From: RGIG995 sp045543655
GTDB lineage: Bacteria > Bacillota > Clostridia > Oscillospirales > UBA644
Reading direction: 5' to 3'
NCBI GenBank assembly: GCA_045543655.1
Contig: JAZPXN010000068.1
Span: 1 to 64,000, forward strand
Length of the DNA: 64,000 bases
Shown: positions 50,964 to 58,979 of the stretch, piece after piece
Layout of the letters: each line of letters starts with the position of its first letter
How positions within the stretch are numbered: position 1 is the first letter of the stretch
Program-made: the position numbers and the translations under genes
Notes under the pieces: model-generated
What the model saw: only the letters and a program-made list of their open reading frames with translations
What the model was told of the DNA's origin: nothing
The model's database searches: none

Positions 50964-50998
50964 GCCGTCCGTGCAAAAGCACGGGCGGCTTCTTTTTT
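50964..50998 (+). terminator. terminator of the zinc-ribbon gene
   Basis: Eleven-bp stem with one T-G pair (50964-50974 with 50979-50989), AAAA loop, then T6. The T run overlaps the stop of the convergent oxidoreductase gene. Confidence 0.85.
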
Positions 50999-51974
50999 AG
51001 GCTTCATCGGCGGGATAACGGATTCCGACGGTTCTTCGAATCTCGTCCAGAATCCGGAACGAAAGCTCGGAAAACGCCCGATCCGGCGGATCCCCCCGGT
51101 TGACGGCGTCCACGAAAGCGTCGCATTCGTAGACCATATCGTTCTCTTCCGTATGCGGACTGAAGACCCGAATCTCCCCCGACCGCATCCGCATCTCCAC
51201 GGTGCGGGGAGAAGAAATGGCGTCAATGATCATCGTGCCCAATTCTCCCTGAATCTCGCATTGCCGGAAGGCGTCAGAAACCTTGGAGTAGTTCAGCGTA
51301 ACGAGAAAATCGGAATAATTCAGCACCGCGCATCCCACGCCGTCCACGCCTCCGGGAACGAGAACGCCGGACGCGATAACGCTTTGCGGGGCGCCGAACA
51401 GCTCCAACGCGGGATAAAGACAGTAAACGCCAAGATCCAACAGGGCGCCGTTGGAAAATTCCGCCTTGAAGGTGTTGACGCTTTCCCCCCGTTTATGAGC
51501 GTCGTAGCGGCTGGAGTACTTGGAAAAATCGAAGCGAACGTTCCGGATCTGACCCAATTCGGGCAGGTGCTCCCGCATCAGAGAAAAGGCCGGCATATAA
51601 CGGGCCTTGTACGCTTCCGCAAGATAGGCGCCGCGCAGCTCCGCTTCCCGGAGCATCCGGTCGGTTTCCGCAGAATTGGAGGCCAGGGGCTTTTCACAGA
51701 GAACGGGAATTCCCCGCTCCAGAAAAAAGACTGCCTGCTCGCAATGGAGAGAATTGGGGGATGCAATATAGACCGCATCGGATACCGACGCCAATTCCTC
51801 AAGGCTCCGGCAGACGCAGGGCATCGAATGCTTCCGCGCAAAGGTCTCCCCCTTCCGGAGATCCCGGGAATAAATCGCCACGGGAACAGTCTTGGGACAC
51901 TGAGCCATAGCTTGAGCCATCTTGTGAGAGATCTCCGACGTTCCGATTATGCCGAATTTCAAAATCCTTTTCAT
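50997..51974 (-). CDS. Gfo/Idh/MocA family oxidoreductase
   Basis: About 325 residues. N-terminal NAD(P) Rossmann fold (FGIIGTSEISHKM) with the EKPLASN motif near 95, then the C-terminal alpha/beta substrate domain. Family members oxidise or reduce sugars, inositols and related compounds. The ATG at 51974 is 10 nt after GGAAGGG; an ATG 9 nt earlier is too close to it. Its 5' end is covered by an out-of-frame NfeD-like reading frame on the same strand. The substrate is unknown. Confidence 0.88.
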   Translation of the reverse strand: MKRILKFGIIGTSEISHKMAQAMAQCPKTVPVAIYSRDLRKGETFARKHSMPCVCRSLEELASVSDAVYIASPNSLHCEQAVFFLERGIPVLCEKPLASNSAETDRMLREAELRGAYLAEAYKARYMPAFSLMREHLPELGQIRNVRFDFSKYSSRYDAHKRGESVNTFKAEFSNGALLDLGVYCLYPALELFGAPQSVIASGVLVPGGVDGVGCAVLNYSDFLVTLNYSKVSDAFRQCEIQGELGTMIIDAISSPRTVEMRMRSGEIRVFSPHTEENDMVYECDAFVDAVNRGDPPDRAFSELSFRILDEIRRTVGIRYPADEA

Positions 51975-52251
51975 TTTCTTCATTCCCTTCCGGAGAAATT
52001 TCCACCATCGCGTCTTCGCATCGCACCCGGCGGACCCAATTGCGGGTAAAAAACAACAGTGCCGCAGATACGACGGCGGCCACGGTGATCTGAACCCAAA
52101 GCGGCGCGGACAGAAGCGTGCAGATCAGCCCGCCTGTGCATCCCACCGAAAGCCAGATCAGACGATACCGGTAAAAAAAGGTCTCCCCCACGGCAAAAAG
52201 AACCGTAAGACACAACCACATCAGGGAAAGATCCCCCGTAAAAACCTCCAT
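51799..52251 (-). pseudogene. NfeD-like membrane protein lacking its OB domain
   Basis: The first ~75 residues are a normal NfeD membrane part (GETFFYRYRLIWLSVG, PLWVQITVAAVVSAALLF, NWVRRV). The cytoplasmic OB-fold domain that should follow is absent. The frame instead runs ~175 nt, out of frame, through the start of the oxidoreductase gene and ends at 51799; that tail is not NfeD-like. A deletion or frameshift has probably removed the OB domain. Promoter and ribosome site (AAGGGAG) are intact, so a short membrane protein could still be made. A sequencing error cannot be excluded. Confidence 0.6.
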
Positions 52252-52305
52252 GAACAACAGCTCCCTTCACAGAGATCCTATGCCCGTCCACCCGGCGATA
52301 GCACC

Positions 52306-52334
52306 AGTATAACAAAAATTTCCATTCCTGTCAA
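52306..52334 (-). promoter_or_regulatory. promoter of the NfeD-like / oxidoreductase unit
   Basis: Minus strand: TTGACA (52329-52334), 17-bp spacer, TATACT (52306-52311). Confidence 0.8.
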
Positions 52335-52402
52335 GAGGGAGAGAGACGGCATATAATAAAATGAGCCGAAGGGCTACGTTCGTCGAAAACGAGGGAGAAA
52401 CC

Positions 52403-52627
52403 ATGCAAATGAAATGTATCGGAGTCAGATCCGTCACTTACGCGGAAAAAGCACGGGACCTATTAAAGCCGTACGGCATCAACGCAACCCCCGTCAAGCG
52501 CCCCGGAGTTTCCCCCACGGGCTGCGGGTGGTGCGTAAAAGTTCCATTTTCACAATCGGAAACGGCGCTCACTCTGATGAAGAATAACGGCGTGAGAGTC
52601 ACGGGAGAAATTTATGATCTATCTTGA
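52403..52627 (+). CDS. DUF3343 (putative Se/S carrier-like) protein
   Basis: 74 residues. Family pattern IGVRSVTYAEKARDLL and the TGCGWCVKV motif with cysteines C41 and C44. DUF3343 proteins are proposed sulfur or selenium carriers and often sit beside a class V aminotransferase, as here. The ATG at 52403 follows GAGGGAG; the longer upstream reading is not required. The 3' end overlaps the desulfurase start by 14 nt. A TATAAT lies upstream (52365-52370) with a CTGTCA -35 18 bp away. Confidence 0.82.
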   Translation: MQMKCIGVRSVTYAEKARDLLKPYGINATPVKRPGVSPTGCGWCVKVPFSQSETALTLMKNNGVRVTGEIYDLS

Positions 52628-53753
52628 CAATGCCGCCTCATCTCATCCGAAGCCTGCGGAGGTTCTGCGGGCGGTTACCGAACACCTGCGGAACAACGGA
52701 GCAAACCCCGGCCGCAGCGGTCACAGGATGGCCATGGAGGCCGCCCGATCGGTATTTCACGCCCGACAGACCCTGTCGGGCATTTTCGGTGCGGAGCCGG
52801 AGAACGTAATTTTCACTGCAAACACCACCGACGCCATCAACCGGGGATTGAAGGGCCTTCTGAAGCCGGGGGATCACGTGTTAATCTCCGATTTGGAGCA
52901 CAATTCGGTTCTGCGGCCCCTTGCATCCCTGCAAAAACGGGGAATCGTCAGCTATACCGTCGTCAGTACCGGTGTCAACGACGAGGAAACGGTAGCCCGA
53001 TTCCGCAGGTGCGTCACGCCGAAAACCGCAATGATCGTCTGCACCCACGCCTCCAACGTCAGCGGACGCATCCTTCCCATCCGACAGATCGGCGAGTTCT
53101 GCAACGACAGAGGGATCCTGTTCGGCGTGGACGCTGCCCAGACCGCAGGCGTCGAAGCGATTCATCTGAAAAACGACCGCGTGGATTTTCTCTGCGTTCC
53201 CGGCCATAAATCTCTGTTGGGGCCTCAGGGAACGGGAGCGTTGATTCTCCGCAGCGGGCTCAGTCCGATACCTTTGACCGAAGGAGGTACGGGCTACGAT
53301 TCCCTGTCGGAGGATCAGCCGGACACGGTACCGGAAGGGCAGGAAAGCGGAACGCTGAACACGCCCGGAATTGCAGGATTCGAGGCCGGCGCCCGATTTG
53401 CAGACGCCCACCGGGAGATCATCCGCAGACACGAAAGGAATCTTCGGGATTTATTTGCAGAAGAGATTACAAAAATCCCCGGATTTATTTTACTCAACAC
53501 GGGAGAACGGTTCGTGGGCACGGTTTCGTTTTACCACGAAAACGCTCATTCCGAAGAGATCGCTCAATGGCTGGATCTGTGTGGAATCTGCGTGCGGGGA
53601 GGGTACCATTGCTCCGCCCTGGCACATCGAACCTTAGGAACCTTGTCCTCGGGAGCCGTCAGAGTGAGCTTCGGCTACCGCAACACGGAGCAGGACGCCG
53701 TCGAATGTATTAAATGTTTGAAAAAATATCAAAATAATTCCCGAAAGCCTTGA
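52614..53753 (+). CDS. cysteine desulfurase family protein (class V aminotransferase)
   Basis: 379 residues. PLP lysine in CVPGHKSLLGPQGTG (~202), the N-terminal YLDNAASSHPKP motif, and the active cysteine in RGGYHCSALAHRTLGT near 345. It most resembles the EF2568-type subgroup that in some genomes lies with DUF3343 and selenium-dependent molybdenum hydroxylase genes. It would draw sulfur (or selenium) from cysteine (or selenocysteine) and pass it to the DUF3343 partner. No selD or molybdenum enzyme is in the window, so the acceptor is unknown. Confidence 0.88.
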   Translation: MIYLDNAASSHPKPAEVLRAVTEHLRNNGANPGRSGHRMAMEAARSVFHARQTLSGIFGAEPENVIFTANTTDAINRGLKGLLKPGDHVLISDLEHNSVLRPLASLQKRGIVSYTVVSTGVNDEETVARFRRCVTPKTAMIVCTHASNVSGRILPIRQIGEFCNDRGILFGVDAAQTAGVEAIHLKNDRVDFLCVPGHKSLLGPQGTGALILRSGLSPIPLTEGGTGYDSLSEDQPDTVPEGQESGTLNTPGIAGFEAGARFADAHREIIRRHERNLRDLFAEEITKIPGFILLNTGERFVGTVSFYHENAHSEEIAQWLDLCGICVRGGYHCSALAHRTLGTLSSGAVRVSFGYRNTEQDAVECIKCLKKYQNNSRKP

Positions 53754-53778
53754 TTTTTTCATGATTTACTGGTAAAAT
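53750..53778 (+). promoter_or_regulatory. promoter of the cdaA operon
   Basis: TTGATT (53750-53755), 17-bp spacer, TAAAAT (53773-53778). Confidence 0.7.
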
Positions 53779-53814
53779 AGAATAAATAAACTATAGAGAT
53801 ATAGCAAAAGTCGT

Positions 53815-53852
53815 GCAAAGCGGAGTCTTTCTTCCGGCGGGACTCCGTTTGC
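53815..53852 (+). promoter_or_regulatory. leader hairpin before cdaA
   Basis: GCAAA-g-CGGAGTC (53815-53827) pairs with GACTCCG-TTTGC (53841-53852): 12 bp with one bulged G and a 13-nt loop, ending ~22 nt before the likely GTG start. No T run follows, so it is a leader structure or weak terminator rather than a clean one. Confidence 0.55.
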
Positions 53853-53874
53853 TTAAAGAAGGGTGGACGAACAG

Positions 53875-54762
53875 GTGGATACCGTGCTTCAGTTTTTCAA
53901 AAATCTGGGTGAATTTATCGTGACGACCGTCAGGGATTTCCGGATTCTTGACGTAATCGACATTGCCGTCGTTGCGATCATCATTTATTACGTACTTAAA
54001 TTCGTGCGGGATACCCGGGCAGCGCAGCTGATGAAAGGGATCCTGCTGATCATCGGCCTATTCATCCTTGCCGAAACCTTTGAACTGCAGGCAACGTCTT
54101 ATATCCTGAAAAGTACGCTGGAATTTGGCATTCTTGCCGTATTGATCGTATTTCAGCCGGAATTGCGCTCCCTTTTGGAACGCATCGGGCGAAGCGGCAA
54201 GGGAAAAACGCTGAACATCTTCTCCTCGGATAAGGGGCAAAACGATACGGAACTGGATGCAAACATCTCCAACATCGTCGACGCAGTTTCCAATATGTCC
54301 GCCACCAAAACGGGAGCTCTGATCGTAATAGAACGTACCACGAAGCTGGGAGAGGTAATCAATACGGGCACTACGGTGGACGCCGCCATCGTCACCGACG
54401 TAATTATGAATATCTTCTTCCCCAAAGCCCCGCTCCACGACGGTGCCATGATCATTCGCGACGGACGGATCCGTGCCGCCGGATGCTTCCTGCCCCTGAC
54501 GACGAAAAAATTTGAGAGCGATCTGGGAACCAGACACCGGGCGGGGATCGGCGTGAGCGAGATCTCCGATGCGGTGGTCATTCTCGTCTCGGAGGAAACG
54601 GGGATCATCTCCGTCGCAATAGAAGGGAATCTGCAGAGACGGCTTACCCCCGACGCCCTGCAGGTGCTCCTGACGAAAGAACTGGGCTCCGACGAGAAAA
54701 AGAAAAAAGATCCCTTTACCGGTCTTCTGAAAGGACGGAACAATAAAAATGACGACGAATAA
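53875..54762 (+). CDS. cdaA: diadenylate cyclase CdaA
   Basis: About 295 residues: three N-terminal membrane helices (~25-95) and a DAC domain with the catalytic PLHDGAMII and GTRHRAGIG motifs. It makes c-di-AMP, which controls potassium and osmolyte transport and wall homeostasis. GTG at 53875 is 8 nt after GGGTGG; a GTG 12 nt earlier is possible. It overlaps cdaR by 14 nt. A charged C-terminal tail (DEKKKKDPF) extends past the domain. Confidence 0.95.
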   Translation: MDTVLQFFKNLGEFIVTTVRDFRILDVIDIAVVAIIIYYVLKFVRDTRAAQLMKGILLIIGLFILAETFELQATSYILKSTLEFGILAVLIVFQPELRSLLERIGRSGKGKTLNIFSSDKGQNDTELDANISNIVDAVSNMSATKTGALIVIERTTKLGEVINTGTTVDAAIVTDVIMNIFFPKAPLHDGAMIIRDGRIRAAGCFLPLTTKKFESDLGTRHRAGIGVSEISDAVVILVSEETGIISVAIEGNLQRRLTPDALQVLLTKELGSDEKKKKDPFTGLLKGRNNKNDDE

Positions 54763-56041
54763 GAAAAAGAGCGTTGGAGCGTTTTTCGGAAACCTGCTCC
54801 ACAACAATCGGTTCCTTGCAATCCTTTCGATCATTCTTGCACTGTTCGTCTGGATCTATATTCTTTACGTACTCAACCCCGTAAACGAAAAGAAGTTCGA
54901 CGATATCCCCGTCGACGTTCTTTCCGCCTTCGAAGGCTCCACCCTGGACGACCGGGGATACATGATGCTGGAAAGCGCTCAGGACAAGATCGACGTCACC
55001 GTTTCAGGCACTCGGGCAGCTCTTTTGAATTTTTCCGAAGAAGACCTGAAAATTTCCCTGGATATGAATTCCATCCTCTCTGCCGGCGAACGGTCGGTCA
55101 AGGTGATCGTTACGTCCAACAACAGCAATATCAAAGTAACCGACTATTATCCCACGGAAATCAACATCAAATTTGCGGTGGAAGCCACCCGGGAGATCCC
55201 CGTAGAGATTCTGCAGGTTGGAGCGTTGCCGGAAGGCTACGAAATCGACGAACAGACCGTCTCCCCCCAGAACATTACCGTCACCGGTCCTGCGGACACC
55301 GTTGCCGAAATCGATAAAGCGTACGTGAAGATTTCTCTGGACAACGTAAAAGAGAATTTTTCCGGCACTTACGATATTTCTCTGGTCCATTTTGAAACGG
55401 GAAGCGGAAACAAAACCGAAGAAACCAACGTAGAACGGCGCTATCTCGATATTTCCGCAACCTCTGCGGAAGCCTCGGTCGCCGTCGCCTACCGTAAAAC
55501 CCTTGCCGCGACGGTAGAGATCGTGAACACCTACGGCGGGAACAACGAAACGTCCCTCGTCTCCGTAGCCTTTGATACCACTTCCGTCAAGGCCACCGGC
55601 CCCGAAAAAGTTCTTTCGGGTATGAATGAGATCCTGCTTGGAACCATCGATACCGCGCTATTTGAAAAGAGCGGCACCGTAACGCTGGAGGTTCCTCCCC
55701 TGGAGGGCGTCACCTACGATACCCAGCAGATTACGGCAACCGTCACCGTGGCAAAGGATCTGACCGTCAAAACCCTGACCTTTGATACCGCAAGCATCAC
55801 CTGCAAAAACGTCCCCTCCGGAAAGGTCGCCCGCGTTAACGCAGGAAAAATCTACGTTCGCATCCGGGGAAGCGCCGCAGCGCTGAAGGATCTGAAGTCC
55901 GATCAATTCAAATGCGAGGCCGACGTATCAAAAGCAAACGAAGACGGATCCTACCCCATCTTCGTCACTCCAACCGCAACCGTTTCCGGGATCACCTTCG
56001 ACGTGGTGGGAGCGCCTTCGGTTAAAGTGAATATTCAATGA
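54749..56041 (+). CDS. cdaR: CdaR (YbbR-domain) regulator of CdaA
   Basis: 430 residues: one membrane helix (~20-45) and an extracellular region of about four YbbR-type repeats, each ~85 residues with VTVSG/ITVTGP-like motifs. CdaR binds CdaA at the membrane and modulates c-di-AMP synthesis. It overlaps both cdaA and the following gene, as in other Bacillota. Confidence 0.92.
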   Translation: MTTNKKKSVGAFFGNLLHNNRFLAILSIILALFVWIYILYVLNPVNEKKFDDIPVDVLSAFEGSTLDDRGYMMLESAQDKIDVTVSGTRAALLNFSEEDLKISLDMNSILSAGERSVKVIVTSNNSNIKVTDYYPTEINIKFAVEATREIPVEILQVGALPEGYEIDEQTVSPQNITVTGPADTVAEIDKAYVKISLDNVKENFSGTYDISLVHFETGSGNKTEETNVERRYLDISATSAEASVAVAYRKTLAATVEIVNTYGGNNETSLVSVAFDTTSVKATGPEKVLSGMNEILLGTIDTALFEKSGTVTLEVPPLEGVTYDTQQITATVTVAKDLTVKTLTFDTASITCKNVPSGKVARVNAGKIYVRIRGSAAALKDLKSDQFKCEADVSKANEDGSYPIFVTPTATVSGITFDVVGAPSVKVNIQ

Positions 56042-57570
56042 GTTACCAATTATTGAACGATCTTCGCCTCCCCATTGACCAACCGGTGGAAGAGGTACTG
56101 AAAAAGGCCCGGAAGGAACTGAATCTCCCTGCCGCTACGCCAGCGTTCGTCTATCGCCGATCGCTGGATACCCGGAAGGATCGGTTTTCCTTCGTTTATA
56201 CGGTCGCCGTTGACACGGAGAAAAATCACCCGTCCCTGCGGCCCTTTCCCTCCTACGAATTTCCCGAATGCGTTACCGTGCCAAAAACGATCCCTGTGAT
56301 CGGGTTCGGTCCCGCCGGAATGTTTTGCGCCTGGTTATTGGCAAAATGCGGACACAAGCCCCTGATCATAGAGCGGGGACAACCCCTGGAGCAGCGTATT
56401 GCTGACGTGGAAGGTTTCTGGCACGGAGGCCCGCTGAACCCGGAATCCAACGTGCAATTCGGAGAAGGAGGCGCCGGAACCTTTTCCGACGGGAAGTTAA
56501 CCACTCGGATCAACGACCCCCGATGTCGCAAGATACTTGAGACCTTCGTCTCCTTCGGCGCGCCGCAGGAAATTCTGACCTTAGCAAAACCGCACGTGGG
56601 AACCGATCGGCTTCGCACCGTAGTGCGCGCCATGCGGGAAGAGATTCTTGCCCTGGGCGGAGAGATCCGCTTCGGCACGAAGCTCACCGACGTTACCGTT
56701 GAAAACGGACGGTTAAGAGCTCTTTGGCTCAACGGGGAGCGCTACGATACCGATATTGCGGTGTTGGCCATCGGAAACGGTGCGCCGGACACCTACAAAA
56801 TGCTTCTCGCGCGCCCCCTTTGCATAGAAGCGAAGCCTTTTGCCGTGGGATTTCGCGCAGAGCATAGCCAGGAAGCCCTGAACGCCCGCATTTTCGGGAA
56901 ATACAACGGCAATCCGAATCTCGGACCGGCGGAATATCTCTTCAGCCACGTAACCGATAAATCAGCTTCGGAAGCAGTCTACTCCTTCTGTATGTGCCCG
57001 GGGGGACAGGTCGTCAACGCCTCTTCCCTGCCCGGAAGATTGACCACGAACGGCATGAGCCACTACGCCCGAGACGGAAAAAACGCCAACGCCGCCATCT
57101 TAGCATCGGTGCGCCCCACCTCTCCGGAAGAGGGGATCGAGCTTCAGAAAGCCATAGAATCCACCGCCTACGCCATGGCAAACGGTTCAGGGCCCGCCTC
57201 CACGGGAGAAGCCTTTATCAACAACGAACGTTCCCCCAGATTAACCGGGCCGGACGCTACCTTTTTGCCGGGCGTTACGCCCTGCAATCTCAACGATCTC
57301 TTTCCCCCGTCGGTTTCCGCCCGTCTCAGGGAGGGATTCTGCCTCTTCAAGGAGCGGATTCTCGGTACGGAACCTGCCGTGCTTACGGCACCGGAAACGA
57401 GAACGTCTTCTCCCCTGCGGATTCTTCGCGATTCCGAAACCCTTCAGGCCACCTTCGTATCCGGATTATTCCCATGCGGAGAGGGCGCAGGCTATGCGGG
57501 AGGCATCATGTCCTCCGCCGTGGACGGGTTACGCGTTGCAGAAAAAATCATCGGAGATAAAACGATATGA
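56038..57570 (+). CDS. FAD-dependent oxidoreductase (COG2509-type)
   Basis: 510 residues. After a ~85-residue N-terminal domain comes the FAD motif GFGPAGMFCAW, then ERG, NVQFGEGGAGTFSDGKL, and a C-terminal FAD region with EGAGYAGGIMSSAVDGLR. COG2509 dehydrogenases of this type often follow cdaR in clostridia; their substrate is unknown. It overlaps cdaR by 4 nt and rseC by 4 nt. GlmM, which follows cdaR in many relatives, is not here. Confidence 0.85.
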   Translation: MSYQLLNDLRLPIDQPVEEVLKKARKELNLPAATPAFVYRRSLDTRKDRFSFVYTVAVDTEKNHPSLRPFPSYEFPECVTVPKTIPVIGFGPAGMFCAWLLAKCGHKPLIIERGQPLEQRIADVEGFWHGGPLNPESNVQFGEGGAGTFSDGKLTTRINDPRCRKILETFVSFGAPQEILTLAKPHVGTDRLRTVVRAMREEILALGGEIRFGTKLTDVTVENGRLRALWLNGERYDTDIAVLAIGNGAPDTYKMLLARPLCIEAKPFAVGFRAEHSQEALNARIFGKYNGNPNLGPAEYLFSHVTDKSASEAVYSFCMCPGGQVVNASSLPGRLTTNGMSHYARDGKNANAAILASVRPTSPEEGIELQKAIESTAYAMANGSGPASTGEAFINNERSPRLTGPDATFLPGVTPCNLNDLFPPSVSARLREGFCLFKERILGTEPAVLTAPETRTSSPLRILRDSETLQATFVSGLFPCGEGAGYAGGIMSSAVDGLRVAEKIIGDKTI

Positions 57571-58013
57571 GAGTAACCGGACAAATCGTTAAAATAAAAG
57601 AGCGCTTTGCCTTCGTCCGCTCCGCACGGCCGGAATCCTGCGAGCATTGCGCAAACTCCGGCATTTGCAACAAAAAAGAGGTGGAGATCTGCGCCTACAA
57701 CGACGTCGGCGCGGAAAAGGGCGATTACGTCACCGTCGAAACCAACGAGGACAAAACCGCACCCCTGATCCTTTCCTACCTCTTTCTCACCCCAATTGCA
57801 ATTTTGTTCGTCAGTTATTTTCTCTATACCTTGTGGCCTTGGCTGGCCTTTGCGGCCGTTCCCCTGACCGCAATCTATTACGTAATCCTGCGCCGAATCA
57901 ATAAAAACCACCCCGTCCGAGCTCGCATCGTCGGTCCGGCCCTGCCGCCGAAGGATTGCAGGGAATTCATCATCGAAAAAGATAAGGAGCCACCCTATGA
58001 AAGCGGAAATTAA
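57567..58013 (+). CDS. SoxR-reducing system RseC/MucC family protein
   Basis: 148 residues. An N-terminal domain with a cysteine set C25, C28, C34, C42 (CEHCANSGIC) that may bind an Fe-S cluster, two membrane helices (~68-108) and a basic C-terminus. RseC proteins often accompany Rnf complexes or redox clusters. Here it follows the flavoprotein by 4 nt overlap, so a membrane-linked redox partnership is plausible but unproven. Confidence 0.88.
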   Translation: MRVTGQIVKIKERFAFVRSARPESCEHCANSGICNKKEVEICAYNDVGAEKGDYVTVETNEDKTAPLILSYLFLTPIAILFVSYFLYTLWPWLAFAAVPLTAIYYVILRRINKNHPVRARIVGPALPPKDCREFIIEKDKEPPYESGN

Positions 58014-58899
58014 ATCCTTTTGCACTGAATATGATTATCCTGAGGAGGCAATTCAATCTCTTTTAGCGGATTTTGAAGCGCTGAAAAAATCCGGATATTA
58101 TTCCGTATTCCAATCCTTTGTCGACGTTTATAACAACGACGACCCTTCCTACGATCATTCCCGATCTCTGAAGGCAATGGATATCATTGCGGAAAAGACC
58201 GGGATTCACAACTTTGCCCTGAAATTTCTCCTGCACGTCTGCATGGCAAAGCACTGCAGAGAGTTATACGACCAGGCAGGCATCCCCGTCAGTATCTATC
58301 ACCGCTCAATGCTGGACCTGAAGTGGAAGCTGATGGAGTGTCACAAAATGTACGGCATCTGGGGATCTTTCGTTTCCTCCTGGTTCAACCGTTTCTTCGA
58401 TCTCTCCCGGTTTGCCATCGGCCGCCTGCAGTTTGAAGACGATCTTTCCCTGGAATGCTATGAAAAAAACGGCGTCAAGCTGAATTACGGCAATTGGGTC
58501 ATCGGAATACATATCCCCTCCTGTGGAAAGCTGAACATTGACGAATGTCTGGAATCCATGCGGATGGCCTCCGAGTTTTTTGCAGACCGCTTCCCCGACG
58601 GTGTGGCAAAGTTCCGTTGCAGTTCCTGGCTTCTGGCCCCCATTCATGAAAAATATCTCTCCCCCGAATCCGGAATCCGGAAATTTGCAGCCCTGTTCGA
58701 CGTGGTCAAGACAACGCCGAAGCCTCAGGGAAACGATCTCTGGCGGATCTTCAATAAGGATTACGAGGGAAGCACCGAAGGATTCCCCGCAGAGACCTCC
58801 CTGCAGAGGGCGTATCTGCAGCTGCTGAAGGACGGCAACGTTCCCGAATCCGGGCTTGGCTTCATTTTCATGAAAGACGGAAAGATCATCAACCGATGA
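57997..58899 (+). CDS. acyltransferase domain protein (NAT_N / GNAT_C type)
   Basis: 300 residues. The sequence fits the clostridial acyltransferase family with an N-terminal NAT-like domain (~1-120) and a C-terminal GNAT half (~140-300; IGIHIPSCGKLNIDECLESM, SSWLLAPIHEKYLSP, GLGFIFMKDG). Substrates are unknown. It starts inside the rseC gene (17-nt overlap) and ends at a hairpin before the citrate synthase gene. Confidence 0.78.
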   Translation: MKAEIKSFCTEYDYPEEAIQSLLADFEALKKSGYYSVFQSFVDVYNNDDPSYDHSRSLKAMDIIAEKTGIHNFALKFLLHVCMAKHCRELYDQAGIPVSIYHRSMLDLKWKLMECHKMYGIWGSFVSSWFNRFFDLSRFAIGRLQFEDDLSLECYEKNGVKLNYGNWVIGIHIPSCGKLNIDECLESMRMASEFFADRFPDGVAKFRCSSWLLAPIHEKYLSPESGIRKFAALFDVVKTTPKPQGNDLWRIFNKDYEGSTEGFPAETSLQRAYLQLLKDGNVPESGLGFIFMKDGKIINR

Positions 58900-58910
58900 T
58901 TTCCACATAC

Positions 58911-58944
58911 AAAAGAGGGGGCAGCGGAAACACAGCCCCTTTTT
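58911..58944 (+). terminator. terminator between the cdaA operon and citrate synthase
   Basis: GGGGC (58918-58922) with GCCCC (58935-58939) extended by A-T and G-T pairs to ~10 bp, 12-nt loop, then T5. Confidence 0.7.
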
Positions 58945-58979
58945 GAAACCCTACATCATAAAAGAAAGGAGACGGTAAC

